A stretch of 64,000 nt of DNA, taken from NCBI RefSeq assembly GCF_022458985.1, contig NC_061774.1, positions 8,298,616 to 8,362,615 on the forward strand, in the 5' to 3' direction. The position numbers and the translations under genes are program-made. Source of the stretch: Mugil cephalus (lineage: Eukaryota; Chordata; Actinopteri; Mugiliformes; Mugilidae). Positions 48,546 through 61,581 of the stretch are shown here, piece by piece (the first letter of the stretch is position 1; the number at the start of each line of letters is the position of its first letter). The notes under the pieces were generated by a model that worked only from the letters and a program-made list of their open reading frames with translations, did not search any database and was not told where the DNA came from.

Positions 48546-48679
48546 AAAAAAAACACTATTTCACGGAGCACTTAGCCATCTAAAAGCCAGCCCATACTGC
48601 ACACTAGTTATTAAGATGACAGGAAGCACAAAGGCTGGAAATCATTGGTTATTTTTAAAAAGTTATACTATACACTGTG

Positions 48680-49050
48680 TACAATGTTTTTCTGGCCAAG
48701 GACCCCTGAACTGATGGAGAGATTAAGTAGGGACCCCCTACCTACTATATGTGTTCTATATTAATGCTATTCATAAATATACATATTATAATTTTGCATT
48801 CAATGTTAAGCTATTCAAATAATACACAGGTTCAAATATTCATTTTTTTTCATGTTCATGTTTCATGTTTTTCAAACATGTGCAATAGTAGGTTGTGCAA
48901 CTGCCATAAACATAAACATACCTATATATACCGTGCATCCTTGTGATTGGCTCAGCAGCAGCCTACTGTGTTTACTGACCTGCTTGGATTGACAGGTCTA
49001 GTGTGGTGCCCTGTGTGAAACGGTCATGGACCCCCTGTTGAAGACCTGTA
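48680..49050 (+). repeat. degenerate hAT/MITE-like interspersed repeat
   Basis: Runs from GGCCAAGGACCCCTGAACTG to GGACCCCCTGTTGAAGACCT, a layout recalled from common fish non-autonomous repeats. No coding capacity. Borders are approximate. Confidence 0.35.
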
Positions 49051-52000
49051 ATGCAGTGGATTAGGAAATACGATATTTCATTATGAAAAATGTGGTGGAG
49101 CAGAGGCATAAAGTAGCATAAAATTCACAAATGTCAGAGACTAATACTGGGTCTACTCAGATACTTGGAGGACAGTCTGTACATTTCACTGTTCATTGTT
49201 TCATTTAAGCTCTCTGACTGCATTCATGCTCCAGTTGTTATGGTCGGTGATCAGGGAAATGATGTCTAAACAGACTAATATATCAGCTTGTTTATTGATC
49301 AGCTTTGTGTTGTACATAATTAATGCAAAGTGGGACACGCACCCAATAAGGCTGTTTTGTTTTTTGTTTTTTTTATTTCCTGCATATGGTTTTGATTGTT
49401 GATTAGGAAACAGGGAACTTTACTGTCAGTTTCTCAACAGTAAATAACACAAGCCACATGTTTAACACTCAACACTCTTGTGCAGTTTTGGGCACTTTTA
49501 ATGTGGAGATAACTCATTCATAACGTTTCACTCATTTATCCACACAAAATGTAATGAATTCAATGGAATGAAACTTTTTTTTTTTTTGTAGTGACTAAAT
49601 CTGCATTTAATATGGATGATCATGTGTGACTGTGGCAGATACCCGTCCACTGTCTCCCTAGAAACAAGTTCATTAACAGAATACAGCTCAATGTTGTTAT
49701 ATATTACCTGCCTAAAATCAACCTGAACATGAGGCTTATGTTGATTGTCCCTCCTTGTAAGTCATCAGAATGGAAGCGAGAGTATGAAATAAAACTCAAT
49801 CTGAAAAGAGAAAAATCCATTCATGTTGTTAAATATTGATGGAAAATACCATTTTTTTTGTGTAGGTAATAGAATTTCAGAAGGGCATTATGATCCATAA
49901 AAACGTTGGGCCTTTTTGTTAAAGGTACCTCGGAACAGGTCTTACAGAGGTAAACTATTACATAACATAAAAAAATCCATATTTTTCTCCTTTGTAGTCT
50001 TTTCAGTTCTATTTTACCGGCAGACGACCTTCTGTGTCTGTGTCAGGTATTCTTTCTGGGTTTGTTTGTTAATTCTCCGTCTGTCTGTCTGTGTGTCTGT
50101 ATGCATTCATGAAACATGTGATGTGTCATTTATATCTGAGTACATTTTAATTTAACTAGTGGTCAGCTGCTTTGGCATGATTTGTACAGCTGCCGAGTTT
50201 ATGACCACACATTGTCCAGTATTTAATAGATAACACAGACAAACTACCTTGTCATGATGAAATTGCTCAGAAATCACACTTTACTTTACTCTCCAACCGT
50301 GTGTTCAGCCTTCAGAGTAATTACTCTTGTCTAAATCTATGGTTACCTGCTTGGTTTAATGCAATGTCTGGCTCCTGACTGACGCCTAGTTTCATTTCAT
50401 TCTTAAAGAGCCACAGATAAAGACATTTGAATAACAAGGGAAATTCAAAAGCATCTGCAGTGACATTGTCTCACAAAGCCAATGAAATGTGTTTTCATCT
50501 CAAAATGAATCTGAACCTAACCTCATGACTGTGTATATTAGCCGCTGTCCAGAGAGCGAGGTTCATCCTGTTAAGCTTAATTGAGCATCATGGGAACACT
50601 TCTCTACCCTAAATGATGAAATAGAAATTTCCCTTCCCCTCAGACAATAGAGCACAATTGTCTCCATCCCATTTGAGGCAGAAAAAGGCAGAATAATACA
50701 AATTTTTGCATAACAGCCAGGTCGATACAGCTCCACATCCCGCAGGTTCTAGCTCATTTCTCAAAGCAGTGTATTTTTCATCAGCGGGGCTAATGGCAGT
50801 CTCTAAGGCTTTATGATTTATCAAACAGAAAAGGTCACTACAGCGAGCAGCAATTAATTCTCCCTGCTTTTATTTGGTATTTCTAAGATGTTCTCACTCC
50901 AGTAGTGACGCATGTCATTACACAGGTTGTCTTAAGTATTTATATAAAATACTGCTGTTCTACACTGGGAACGGAACAAGTAGTAACTTGAGCCTTAGAC
51001 AACATATTCAGGGAGAATTAAAGGCGAAATGATGGTTAGGAGAAGAAACTCTGCTGCTAACTGAGGCTGGACTTAAGCAAAGTGGTGCTGACTGTGCTAG
51101 TGCTGCAGCAAATTCTCAGAAGTGTCCAGTTGCTTGAATGGCTGGTTGACGCTCAAAAAACAAGTTGGTCCTAATAGGCCTCCATGTTAAAATGCCCAAC
51201 TTTACAGCAGAAATAAAGATGTTTACAGCCTGGCACAAAAGGAGTTTTGCATTAACTTATCGTTATGAAGTAATTTTTTTTTGCACAATGCCATGTTTAT
51301 GCGCTAGTGACTAACTAATCTGCATTTAGATTGGTGCCCTGTAAGCCTGTGTACCTCAGTCTGCTGGGTGCCGGATATTAAATCTGTAGGTTAAAATGAA
51401 AGCTTGATTTACAGCACAAAGCAAGTGTGTCCCTGGTAACTATGGGCAGCTTCTCCCAAGTGGACACGGTGGAACAACAACTGTGCAAAAGAAAAAGATC
51501 CCCGTTGTTGAGAAAACAAAGAAGGCAAAGAATGATAGAAACTGAGTAAAAAACAAGAGTGAACATCGGACCGGCATTCATTCACTGGAGAGCGCCCCAG
51601 GCCTCAGTGGTTCAGCACAGACACTTGTTTTACATTATTCAAATATCATCAGCAGGAAAACAAGCTGATTTCCTGATACAGTGTTTTGGGTATTTTACTG
51701 GCGTTGACATTGTACTGAGATCTGGATGTCTTGTTCAAGTCGTGTTCCTTAGCAGTCGTTTCTTGCTTTGGACACTACAGCTAGCAGATGTAAAACAAAT
51801 CTGGGGCAACAAGGAAACCAGGAGCAAGCCAGAAAGAAACATAGAAAGAAAAATCACTATCCAGCGTAGATAGCACTAGCAATTCAGTCAACCTGGGGAT
51901 CCATTAGAAGAAGTATCTACTATCGCTGTCTCTGCTGAGCAATTTTTTTAACATACCTACCCAACTCACTTTTCTCACCACACACTAAAGAATTTCTATG

Positions 52001-52250
52001 TGTGTTCATGTCTCTGTTTCAGGCTTCCTTTCCTTACGGCAATCCCAGCGAGGCAGTAAGCAGTAGTAGCACTTGGAAATTCTTCATTGGAAACCCGCAG
52101 AGTGGTCTCTTGCCACTTTAGAGCTACGACAGACATCTATGTTAGTAGTTTTACACACATATTGCCATCACGTATTTAGGTTCACCCAATGACAGTGCTA
52201 AAGGAAATGATGCCAATGTTAAAAGAGAACATAAATATCTGTACAGAACT
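49051..52250. other. putative drp2 intron 1, no recognised element
   Basis: AT-rich, with GTCTGTCTGTCTGT at about 50080-50100. No exon, RNA gene or clear transposon was recognised. Confidence 0.5.
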
Positions 52251-52257
52251 TCATCTT

Positions 52258-52680
52258 AACCTCCTGAGACCCAAGCTTTTGTTTGTTATGCATTTTTAAT
52301 TTCTCCAAGGAGTTTGCTATTATAAAGACCTAAAAAGAATAAAAAGCATCATCTTTGAACAGGAGGCAGTTTTTAGAAAAGAGAAAATGTCCTCATGTGT
52401 GGACGCGGGGATTATTTCACTACATATTGTGTAAGAACATATGACACGAAAAAGTAAAAACAGAATTGCAAACAATGGAATCTCAACGTCCTCAAATGAG
52501 TACTTGACTTTGTAGCACGTTACTATTGATATAATTTGTTAAATTTGTGGATGGCAGACTAAAGCATCCACTTTTGAGGACAACAGGTATAAATGAAGCA
52601 GAATAATCTGGCAAAAAGTTAAAACTTAATGTCCACATATGAGGACGCAGAGTCCCTCAAATATAGTTTCAGCATTTAAA
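52258..52680. repeat. repeat with four quasi-palindromic GTCCTCATATGAGGAC-like motifs
   Basis: Motifs at 52389-52404, 52488-52503, about 52567-52581 and 52631-52646 are variants of one 16-bp palindrome, spaced about 64-99 bp apart, following CCTCCTGAGACCCAAGC at about 52261. Resembles internally repeated fish MITEs; the family is uncertain. Confidence 0.45.
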
Positions 52681-52817
52681 AAAAAATTAATTGAAATTGA
52701 TTGAAAATGTGATCCCTAAAGTGGTGTCAAGGAAAAAAGTCTTTACGATACATCGTCTGAGAATAATGAATGTACAATGTGTTTGTGTTAATCAGTCCAA
52801 TACAGTATATTAAGATA

Positions 52818-53015
52818 TTCTTGCCTCACAGCAAGAAGGTTCTGGTTTGAATCCATCGGCTGACTGCGGCCTTTCTGTGTGGTGTTTGCATGTTCTCCCT
52901 GTGTCTGTGTGGGTTTTCTCCGGGTACTCCAGCTTCCTCCCACCGCCCAAAGACATGCTTGTTAGGTTCACTGGTGATTCTAAATTGGCTGTAGGTGTGA
53001 GTGTGAATGGTTCAT
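52818..53015 (+). mobile_element. tRNA-derived SINE, partial (copy D)
   Basis: Starts in TTGCCTCACAGCAAGAAGGT and has a B-box-like GGTTTGAATCC at 52844-52854, TTTGCATGTTCTCCCTGTGT, CTTCCTCCCACCGCCCAAAG and ATTCTAAATTGGCTGTAGG. The 3' end is missing. Confidence 0.7.
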
Positions 53016-55290
53016 TTGTATGTGCATGCAAACAATAAAAGAGGGACCAGACTGCTGCTTGCTTAAAATACAGAATAAACCATTAAAGTGGGTTGCTCTG
53101 AGATAGAAATATTAGTTTATTTCAAATTCTATATAGATTTCGATTTAAAGCGTCACTTGACTTAAATAAATATTCAGACACAAAAGTCAAGTGAATTAAC
53201 AGCACGCTGTGAATTTCCCCCTGAGCAAATACAGCCGCTTCTTTTCATTTTACAGTTCTGTTCATTGTACAGTACAGTTCTAAGACTTTCCATCTTAGAT
53301 TAGGCACCGTGCCCCAGGCAGTGTTTATTTATGTTTGCGCGGTTAGGAATAGCTTGCATGCTCAAAAATCTCACGTTATTTCAATATGTTTCACAAGCTA
53401 GGTCAGAAGCCCCCACAATTAATGCTCAAATCCTTTTTTTTTTTGTTCTGTGCCTCTGGGCTCAGTTTTGATTCTGCACTTAAAGCATCTCATCAATCCA
53501 TCTTGTAAGCTGCATAACTTAGTTCCTATGGAAACTGCAGTGTTACTTGTTCAAACTTATTGCTATGCAGACCAGTCCAATGTTGGAGAAATGCTACAAG
53601 ACAGCAGCAACTCTTTGCCCTGCTAGACCATGTTTCTTCGTGACAAACGCTGCTTTTTCTGTCAGTGCGCCGCAGGTCACTGGTCTGAAGGCAGCAAGAC
53701 TTAGCCAGCAGTTTCTCTTTGTCCTTTCTCCCAGAGATCCGAGAGTTGCGGAATAAACCTGGACTAAAACACAATGATTCAGATGTTTGATCATTTTACT
53801 GGTTTGACCTTTCTGGTTGTCTCCAGTCATGCTGACCTTTCCATATGCCAGTAGATGCTGCTGTAAGCCTTTGCTCTTAACATATTAAAGCCTCGGCTTG
53901 TACTCCAGAGATCAGAGATCCTCGTTCCCGGCACCAAGTTTGCACCGAAAAACATTTTGTGATTATGCCAGAGACATCCTCTGCCTTTTCTTGCAAATTT
54001 AGGGAGTATTCTAACTGCTTCATTGTGCACATTGCCTCCGTAGTGACTGTATCAGTACCAGAGGAAGATGTATAGTCTGAAAGGAAATGCTGTTGGTGCC
54101 TGGTCTTTATTTTTAGAGTCGATCTCCTGTTGGTGTTCAGTCTGAGCGAGGAGGGAGTGAGTCATGTTAAAACCAATGAATGTGAACTGCCAAACCCCCA
54201 TGGAGTGATAGGAACCTCACGTCTCCCGACTATATTGTTTGGTGATGATAAAACCTCTCTTCTTTTCCACCATATGCTGCTTTGATCGGTGAACATACGG
54301 CTGGCAGATTCTGTGCCGTTTCACCATGGCAGGACTCTGGTTGAGGACTAAATCATCTGGCTTTCTGCATCACAAATGAGTTGGAGCAGGATGCTCGTTA
54401 AACACTTCATACACCCACTCAGTCATCAAGCTTCTTATTTCTCAGTGTTGAAGCATATTTCCTGCTTGCCTACCGAGAGGGCGAAGACATGAACCGCTGA
54501 CATCTCTGGTTACATTTAATGCACCTAAGTTTTGTAAAATGAAAACTGAGCCTTTAAGATTTTTTTCAGTGGGTTGAAGAAAGTGTTATGCTACTCACAA
54601 TACTGAGTTTCAGTATTGCAAAAATAAATACTGATAATTGTCTCTCGTTATAATTCTTTTTCTCAATTTTATCTGCGATAATTGTGCTCCAATTGTGAAA
54701 CTTTAGTTCACTGAGGGCTTTGCAGAGGAATTACACAGTTTATATTTGTCTATATTTGCATACAATCATACAGGATACCGAGATAATTCAAAATGTGATG
54801 ATGCTCAGAGAGAATTGAGGTTAGAGTGAGCAACCCTTTTCTATCATAGCCATGCAGATTTATGGATATTTATTCGCAACGGTCATCAATGAAATTGACA
54901 TTCACACTGAGTCCAAAATCATGTCTAAGTGTTAAGATTTGGCTGAGTTTTGACTCATAGAATGAGAACGATGTTTGACGCAAATTGTCTGCCCACTTGC
55001 TACTGCTGGCCTGTGTGAATTAGGAGCTGGGTCTGGGCTGCAGAGATATTTTCTTGTCTTGCTCCTGCAAGCAAGGGCCCATTAATTTTCACTGCAATGT
55101 AACAAGACTCAGCCGGAGCTCTTCTATAGCTTTGATCACATGAAATACTCTTCAAAGAACAATTTAGAACTGGTTCCTTTGAAGGTACAAACTGTAATTT
55201 AGGCCAGAAATATCCAATCACCAAGTTTAAAAATCTGTGGTGTGGTCTAATAACATTTGGTGAAAGTTTATTGGGATTGTTTAAACCTGT
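53016..55290. other. putative drp2 intron 1, no recognised element
   Basis: AT-rich non-coding sequence; only short unsupported open frames on both strands. Confidence 0.5.
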
Positions 55291-55293
55291 CAG

Positions 55294-56525
55294 CTACAGC
55301 GGTGTGAAGAAGTGGTGGTATTTTTTTGCATGTTTGTCACACTTAAATGTCGATGAATGGAATTTTGGCCCATTCATCTTTGCAGTATTTTTGTAATTCA
55401 GCCACATTGATTTTTAGTGTTTCTTCAGCCATTCAGAGGTGGACTTGCTGGTGTGTTTTGGATCACTGATCATTCAGCAGAACCCAAGTTCACTACTAAC
55501 TTGAGGTCATGAACAAACTGCTGGACATCCTCCTTCACAATATTTTGGTAGACAGCAGAATTCATGGTTCCATTTATCACAGTAAGTCTTCCAGGTCCTG
55601 AAGCAGCAAAACAGCCCTAGGCCATCACACTACCACCACCACCATAGTTTACTGTTGTGATGATGTTCTGTTTCTGAAATGCTGTGTTACTTGCATTACA
55701 GATGTAATGGGACAAACACCTTCCATAAAGTTCAACTTTTGTCGCATCAGTTCAGAGTATTTCCCTCAAAGTCTTCGAGATCATCAAGATGTTTTCTGGC
55801 CAAACTGAGACGAGTTCTTTTTTCTCAGCAGTAGTTTTGGTCTTGAACTCTTCCATGAGGCCATTTCAGCCCCATCTCTTTCTGATGATGGAGTCATGAA
55901 CACGGACCTTAACTGAGGCAAGTGAGGTCTGGAGTTCTTTGGATGTTGTTGTGGGATCTTTTGTGACCTCTTGGATGAGTTGTCACTGAGTTTTTGGGGT
56001 AATTCTGGTCGGCTGGCCACTCCTGGGAAGGTTCACCACTGTTTCATATTTTCACCATTCCTGGATAATGGCTCTCGCTGTGGTTCACTGGAGTCCTAAA
56101 GCTTTAGCAATGACTTCATAACACTTTCCAGCCCTTTAGATCTCAATTGCTTTCTTTCTCATTTGTCCCTGAATTTCTCTGGATCTCATCATGATGTCTA
56201 GATTTTGAGAATCTTTTTGTTTATTTCACTTTGTCAGCCAGGTACTATTAAAGTGATTTGTTGACTGACAACAAGTGTGGCAGTAATCAGGGCTGGCTGT
56301 GCCTAGAGAAACTGAACTCAGGTGATAAACCACAGTTACGTTTCAAAAGGTGAGGCAAACACTTTTTTACACTAATAACCTTCATTTAAAAACTGCATTT
56401 TGTGTTTACTTGTGTTACCTTTTTCCTGTATTTAAATTTGTTTGATGATCTCAAACATTTAGATGTGACAGACATGCAAAAACAATAAGATATCAGGAAG
56501 GGGCCAAAAACTTTTCACATCTCTA
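55294..56525 (-). pseudogene. degraded Tc1/mariner element with broken transposase
   Basis: About 1.23 kb between matching ends: TACAGCGGTGTGAAGAAG at the left and the complement of CTTTTCACATCTCTA at the right, each with TGCATGTTTGTCACACTTAA-like subterminal sequence. The transposase reads on the minus strand from about 56192 toward 55370. Its helix-turn-helix end is recognisable (REIQGQMRKK), but a stop and frameshift follow within about 20 codons, and there is an internal deletion near the left end. Hence inactive. Confidence 0.75.
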
Positions 56526-56529
56526 AATT

Positions 56530-56810
56530 ATGGGGTGTACAGGTGATAGAGGACTCAAGTGCATATATCAAGGTAGAACAAGTCAATGGACTTCAAATAA
56601 ACAGTCTGGTAGACAAGAGAAAGAGTAAAAACAGATGGACAGCAGGACCAGGTAGAAACAGGAATCAGTTAGAGCGTATTGACGAACTGGCAGTATCGAC
56701 AACATGACAATGTGGGTGGGAGCAGGTGGAAATAGCTGGTATAAATACTGAGGGGGTGGTTGGGGACTGATGAACAGATGAGCAGGTGGGAGGAAGTCAG
56801 ATGATTTGGA
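56530..56810. repeat. possible interspersed repeat fragment
   Basis: GGTGATAGAGGACTCAAGTG through AGCTGGTATAAATACTGAG and GATGAACAGATGAGCAGGTG resembles dispersed fish repeats with TATAAATACTGAG-type ends. Family not determined. Confidence 0.25.
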
Positions 56811-58247
56811 CTAGTGGGGACGAAACAAAGCTGAAATAATTAAAACTGGTGGTCATATAATAAAGCTGTGGAGTTCTTACAACATCTGGGAGCCATTTGA
56901 ATTGAAATCGTAGCGGCAGAATGACTCCACACATAGTTTCACCTGCAGCCTGAAGGAAAGTTGTGGTTATCAGTTTCATATTTATTGATGTAATGTCTTG
57001 TTTTCTTTTTAAGATGAGGCTTTATTGATCCCAGTGGGGGCATTTTATTATCATTTCAAATATCTTGCCATACGCAAACACCTGACGTCAATATCAGTCC
57101 GGCCTCAGTAGATTCAAAGATAATATCCCTGATTTGGACAAGACCAAATGAATGAATAATGTTTGTGCAACAGTTGAACCCTACATGAAGTCAGACAAGT
57201 CTACTCCCAGAGTGATGCAGACTGTGAAGTATTGTATTAAATGTTGAAAAATAAATTTACTGTCCTTGACTTTGAGACTGGTAAAGTTGGAAGACAGATC
57301 TGTAAGTCCTGAAGTAATGCTAATATATTTATACTCTGTCTAAACCCGAAACTCCCCACAGACTGCTTTGACAAGAGTGATTAGCTTATTAATCCGAGCA
57401 GCTTATGCAACAGTTTGTTATTGCTGATTGAAATTACATGGAGAAGATGGAAAAACCCTCCACAGCAGTTCATCCTCTGGTAATTATGCAGCTGCCACAG
57501 CGAGCAGACCTTCAGTGACTATCTGTTCATTTTCAAGACTTGGCTGATGATAGAAAATACTCTGGGTAACCTTTTGGTTGAAATTCAATTGGTGGAAAGA
57601 ATGTGTTAAGAAAAAACTTTTTGAAGTCTTCGGTTGGAGAATTATTTCAGAAGACATTTCAAAGATGCATGCCATGCTGCTGCAATTTTAAGGAACCTGC
57701 AAGGCTTTCTTTTGTTTTGTTTTGTTTTTTGGGGGGGGAAGTTGTCTTTGAGCAGGTAGAATTACTTCTCAAAGTTATTACCACGCTCATAATGAGTCAC
57801 ATACCGGGATAATATTCCTAAGAGTTAGATGAGATGATTCAAAACCATTATCTTCTTTTTGAAGCTCTGTGTGATGGCTCTCGTCATCTCCATCTTAGCT
57901 TTGTCGAACTCTGCTTAAATCCACTAGAGGAGTTGAGCCTGGCAGGTAATACTTAAGGAGACAATGACCTAGGATGGCACCCACATGACCCTCAAAGCTT
58001 CTACACGCTTTGCACACTGTTATATGAAAGGTCGGTCATAAATGGAAAAGTAGTCCAAAACCTTTTTTAAAAAAACAAACAAACAAAAAAACAGGCCATT
58101 AATATGATTATTTCTGCTTATTTGAGCGTTTTAAAATAGAAGTCAGTTGGGAATGATTCCCTTTTGGAGCAAATCTTGAAAGTATGCATATTCACATTAT
58201 TCTTCTCACATTATTCAAGTCTGTAAGTGTCTGTGAAGGGTCTCATG
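56811..58247. other. putative drp2 intron 1, no recognised gene
   Basis: Contains a LINE-like GAGGCTTTATTGATCCCAGT at about 57017-57036, a TTTTG repeat with a G-run at about 57713-57738, and otherwise plain AT-rich sequence. Confidence 0.45.
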
Positions 58248-58307
58248 GTATAGTATAGTATAGTATAGTATAGTATAGTATAGTATAGTATAGTATAGTA
58301 TAGTATA
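58248..58307. repeat. (GTATA)12 pentanucleotide repeat
   Basis: Twelve perfect tandem GTATA units without interruption. Confidence 0.95.
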
Positions 58308-58811
58308 AACACTCATCAAGTTCTTCAGTGACAATGAGCTGTTCAGAGAAGAAGACAAAAGCCTTAATGTCTGTCCCTAAAAAATGTAATCCCTGTTCAC
58401 ATCTTAGAATTAGAGCCTCTAGCCAATAATGGGTCATTAGAGGTCCATACACTGGAGAAAAAAAACACACACACATTCAGAACAGTTTCCTCCAACTGCA
58501 CGTAAGTATCTGGACTGTACAGACCCTAGTCAGGCATTTCTGATGGGCAACATCCACATGTTCCTATTTAAACCAAGTCCCCACCAGTGCTTCAGAACTG
58601 TAGAAAGTACTTACATGAGTGGAGAAATGTCTTCAAGAAGCTCTACCAGATCAGTTATTCCTGTTTCAGCTTGATTTGTTGACACTAGCTGAGTAGCTGA
58701 GCTTGGCATAGCAAAGAGGCTTGAATCAGGGATACAGTTTTCTGACCAGTAACCTCTAAATCTGCCTCTTTATGCTAATCTAAGGTCACCCTATTTAGTT
58801 TTTATAAGCTT

Positions 58812-58839
58812 TTCCGGGTGGAGTTTGCATGTTTTCTCT

Positions 58840-58900
<61 letters not shown>

Positions 58901-59050
58901 GGTTCTCTCCTTCCTCCCACCCTTTAAAGACGTGCTTGTTAAGTTCATTGGTGATTCTAAATTTGCCGTAGGTGTGAGTGTGAATGGTTGTCTGTCTCTC
59001 TGTGTTAGCCCTGGGATGAAGTGGTGACCTGACAAGAAAATGAATGAATA
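58812..59050 (+). mobile_element. tRNA-derived SINE, partial, with internal (TG)27 (copy E)
   Basis: SINE blocks GTGGAGTTTGCATG, GGGTTCTCTCCTTCCTCCCA, AAGACGTGCTTGTTAAGTTC, GGTGATTCTAAATTTGCCG and ATGGTTGTCTGTCTCTCTGT are present. A 54-bp TG run (58843-58896) replaces the CCTGTGTCTGTGTGGG segment of the family. Confidence 0.7.
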
Positions 59051-59370
59051 TATAAACCATGTTTTAAATACTTCTTGGTGTTATGAGAAGAACCTCACAT
59101 GAACTCTGGGGAATCAGTGATCTTTGACACAGTCCTGGTTGGGTTACACAGGACCTTCATTCCCTCTACGAGCCCAGTTACTGGTTAAGATGAAATATTC
59201 AAGCATTCAGCTCCACGTCTGACGGATTGGAAGGAGTAAGAAACTGCTTTGAGGTGTCATTTGTTCTTAGAGCTCAGTCTGTATGTAAATGAGCCTGACA
59301 AAAGACATGAACGTCAGATTTCTGCACGGATCAATCACTAGTGTTTAATCAGCTGAGTACTGCGAGGCTG

Positions 59371-59396
59371 TGGATGGATGGATGGATGGATGGATG
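59371..59396. repeat. (TGGA)n tetranucleotide repeat
   Basis: Twenty-six bases of perfect TGGA repeat. Confidence 0.9.
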
Positions 59397-60880
59397 ACAG
59401 GGTGAAGCAGGTGCTGAAGTAGAAAGACAGTAACCTCAATAGCACCTTACTGTTTATCTAAAGCTGCCTTGGTTTCCATTATTGTGAATGCCAGCCTTGT
59501 CTTTGCTGTGTACTCCAGAGTCTGATTGCGTCTTCCATAGATACGGCCTGAGCATCAAAACTTATCTCTGGAATTCAGACTGGCAGGCCTTATCCCTGTA
59601 CTCTTTCATGATCTTATTCAAAACACAAGAGATTTGGTCCGGCTTGCTTCACTCTAGCTCTTTAATATGTTCCTGAGAGGAAATTCAAAGAAACAGGCTT
59701 TGTCTTTTTTTCCTTTCTCCATCATTTAGAGTAGGGGTTAGTTTGTGCCCGATAGCACATTAACTGTAGAAACAAAAAGAATAAAAGAAAGAGGGACAAT
59801 CCTGGAATTATGCTGCTACTTGGGAAAAGGGCACATATTGTGCATGAGGGACTCTATGCATCGCGTCTCATTAGAGGGAAGTGCAGCTGGGACTGTGGAA
59901 AGTGTTGGTGTGAGGATGCTAATCTGCATGATGGGATGCCTGAGGCGGTGAGAGGTGAAAGATAAAGTTTAAAATGAGAACACCCTGTAATGTGAAGGTA
60001 AAATGAGGTGGAGGATATCAGTTACTGTGACATTCAATGTACATGCTCACACAGTTATAAACTTTTAATTACCTTTGGCTTAGTTCGACACCTCGGAGAA
60101 CTGCTGAAAAACACAGTGCCTGTTTCTATTATTATGGAAATTATTATCTGGATCCATATTTCACAGTCTGGTGGATGGATGATGTTGTGGAAATGAGTGC
60201 AGGGAAATAGACTCTACTTAGAATTTATTTACCTAACAGAGGTTTAATTATTTTTTTCTTTTGTAACTGAGTGATGTTCTTTAGGGAGCTGTACTCAGAA
60301 GACTTTACACATGTTGGGCTGAGAGGGAAGTGGTCTCAACAGAGTGTAAGTTGCGGTACCAGAGCACGCAACAGGGGTGTAATTGATTGTGATTGTTGCA
60401 GAGGTTATTGGAGAAATCATTGAATGAAAAAGCACGTAAAAATGTTGACTATGGAAAAATAACGACTTCAAACTTAAAACTAAATCTAATCTAATATTTT
60501 TATTTATTTATTTTAAAAGACTGATTTTGCACCTCTCATGCTGCAAATTCCACATGTAGGCTACTTCTACTTGAATTTGCATAGAAAGAAAAGACAGCAA
60601 GTCAAAGAAATGTGACTTGTTGCACTTTTATTTGTTTATCTTTATTGTCATGTTAGCATAAAGAAAATGTGGCCTAATATTAACTTTCTCTTCTTCTTTT
60701 CAGGCTACAGAATAAACAGATTTAAAAATAATAATCAAATACATTGCAACTTCCTGTTCAGTGCAGTATGGAAGTGAAATTGTAAATCCAGATTTACTCT
60801 TGTGGCTCTTTCTGAGAATTACTAGTCCAATAAACATCTTGTCTGGTCCCTCAGTGGTAGAAGCGATGCCTCAGATATTA
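59397..60880. other. putative drp2 intron 1, no recognised element
   Basis: AT-rich, with no exon, RNA gene or transposon that can be supported. Confidence 0.5.
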
Positions 60881-60888
60881 GACTACAT

Positions 60889-61581
60889 CAGGGGTCCCCA
60901 GACTACAGTCCGCCAAACCAGTTGGAGCGGTCCACTTAACGATATTCCAGACAATCCCTCTGAACTTCACCAAAAAAAAAAAGATTAATTTTCCTATTCC
61001 GTGTTTAAAGGTTGGTATTCAAATTAAATTTTAATATATACAATAATATAATATTATTATAAATATAATACTTTAATTACATTTATAAAACTGGCTCATC
61101 TTCACCCCTCACACAATGGTATATTCTTTTCAAACCCCTCGAGTGACTTTTTTTTTTTTTTTCCAAAAAAGCAGCTAGTGATAAATCTTACTTTTTCTGT
61201 TGGTCTTGGAGACTTTTGGAGACTCGCATGTGAAAGCATGTATCGCTTTTCTTACCCTTCCCAGGTGTTCTGCTCCGCCCCCACCCACAGGCAGTCCCTC
61301 CCTCCCTCCGTCAACATCCGGGTCTGAGTGATTAAGCCCATGCGGAAGTGTAAAAAGCTGCAGTTCATTGAGTGGCCACTTGAGGCTTGAGTGTGTCTAA
61401 TCTGCAAAGATACAGTGTCGGTGTTCAGCGAATTTAACATTCGTCCACACTATGAGACCCACCACGGAGTATACTAGCCTGGCCTATATCATTTTCTGTT
61501 ATAGACTGGCCCTGGCCCCCCATCACAGAAAGGAAAGGTAAGCTGATGTGACCCACTCTGAAACAAGTTTGGGGACCCCTG
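60889..61581. mobile_element. hAT-like MITE with terminal inverted repeats
   Basis: Left end CAGGGGTCCCCAGACTAC and the complement of the right end (CAGGGGTCCCCAAACTTG) match closely. Flanking 8-mers GACTACAT (60881-60888) and GACCACAC (61582-61589) agree at six of eight positions, as expected for an aged hAT 8-bp target duplication. 693 bp, no transposase frame. Confidence 0.65.

Noticed and set aside
58248..58307. CRISPR-like tandem array
   Set aside because: Five-base units with no spacers; it is a simple microsatellite in a eukaryotic genome.
58791..59060. His-Thr repeat protein on the minus strand
   Set aside because: Translation of the TG microsatellite inside a SINE.
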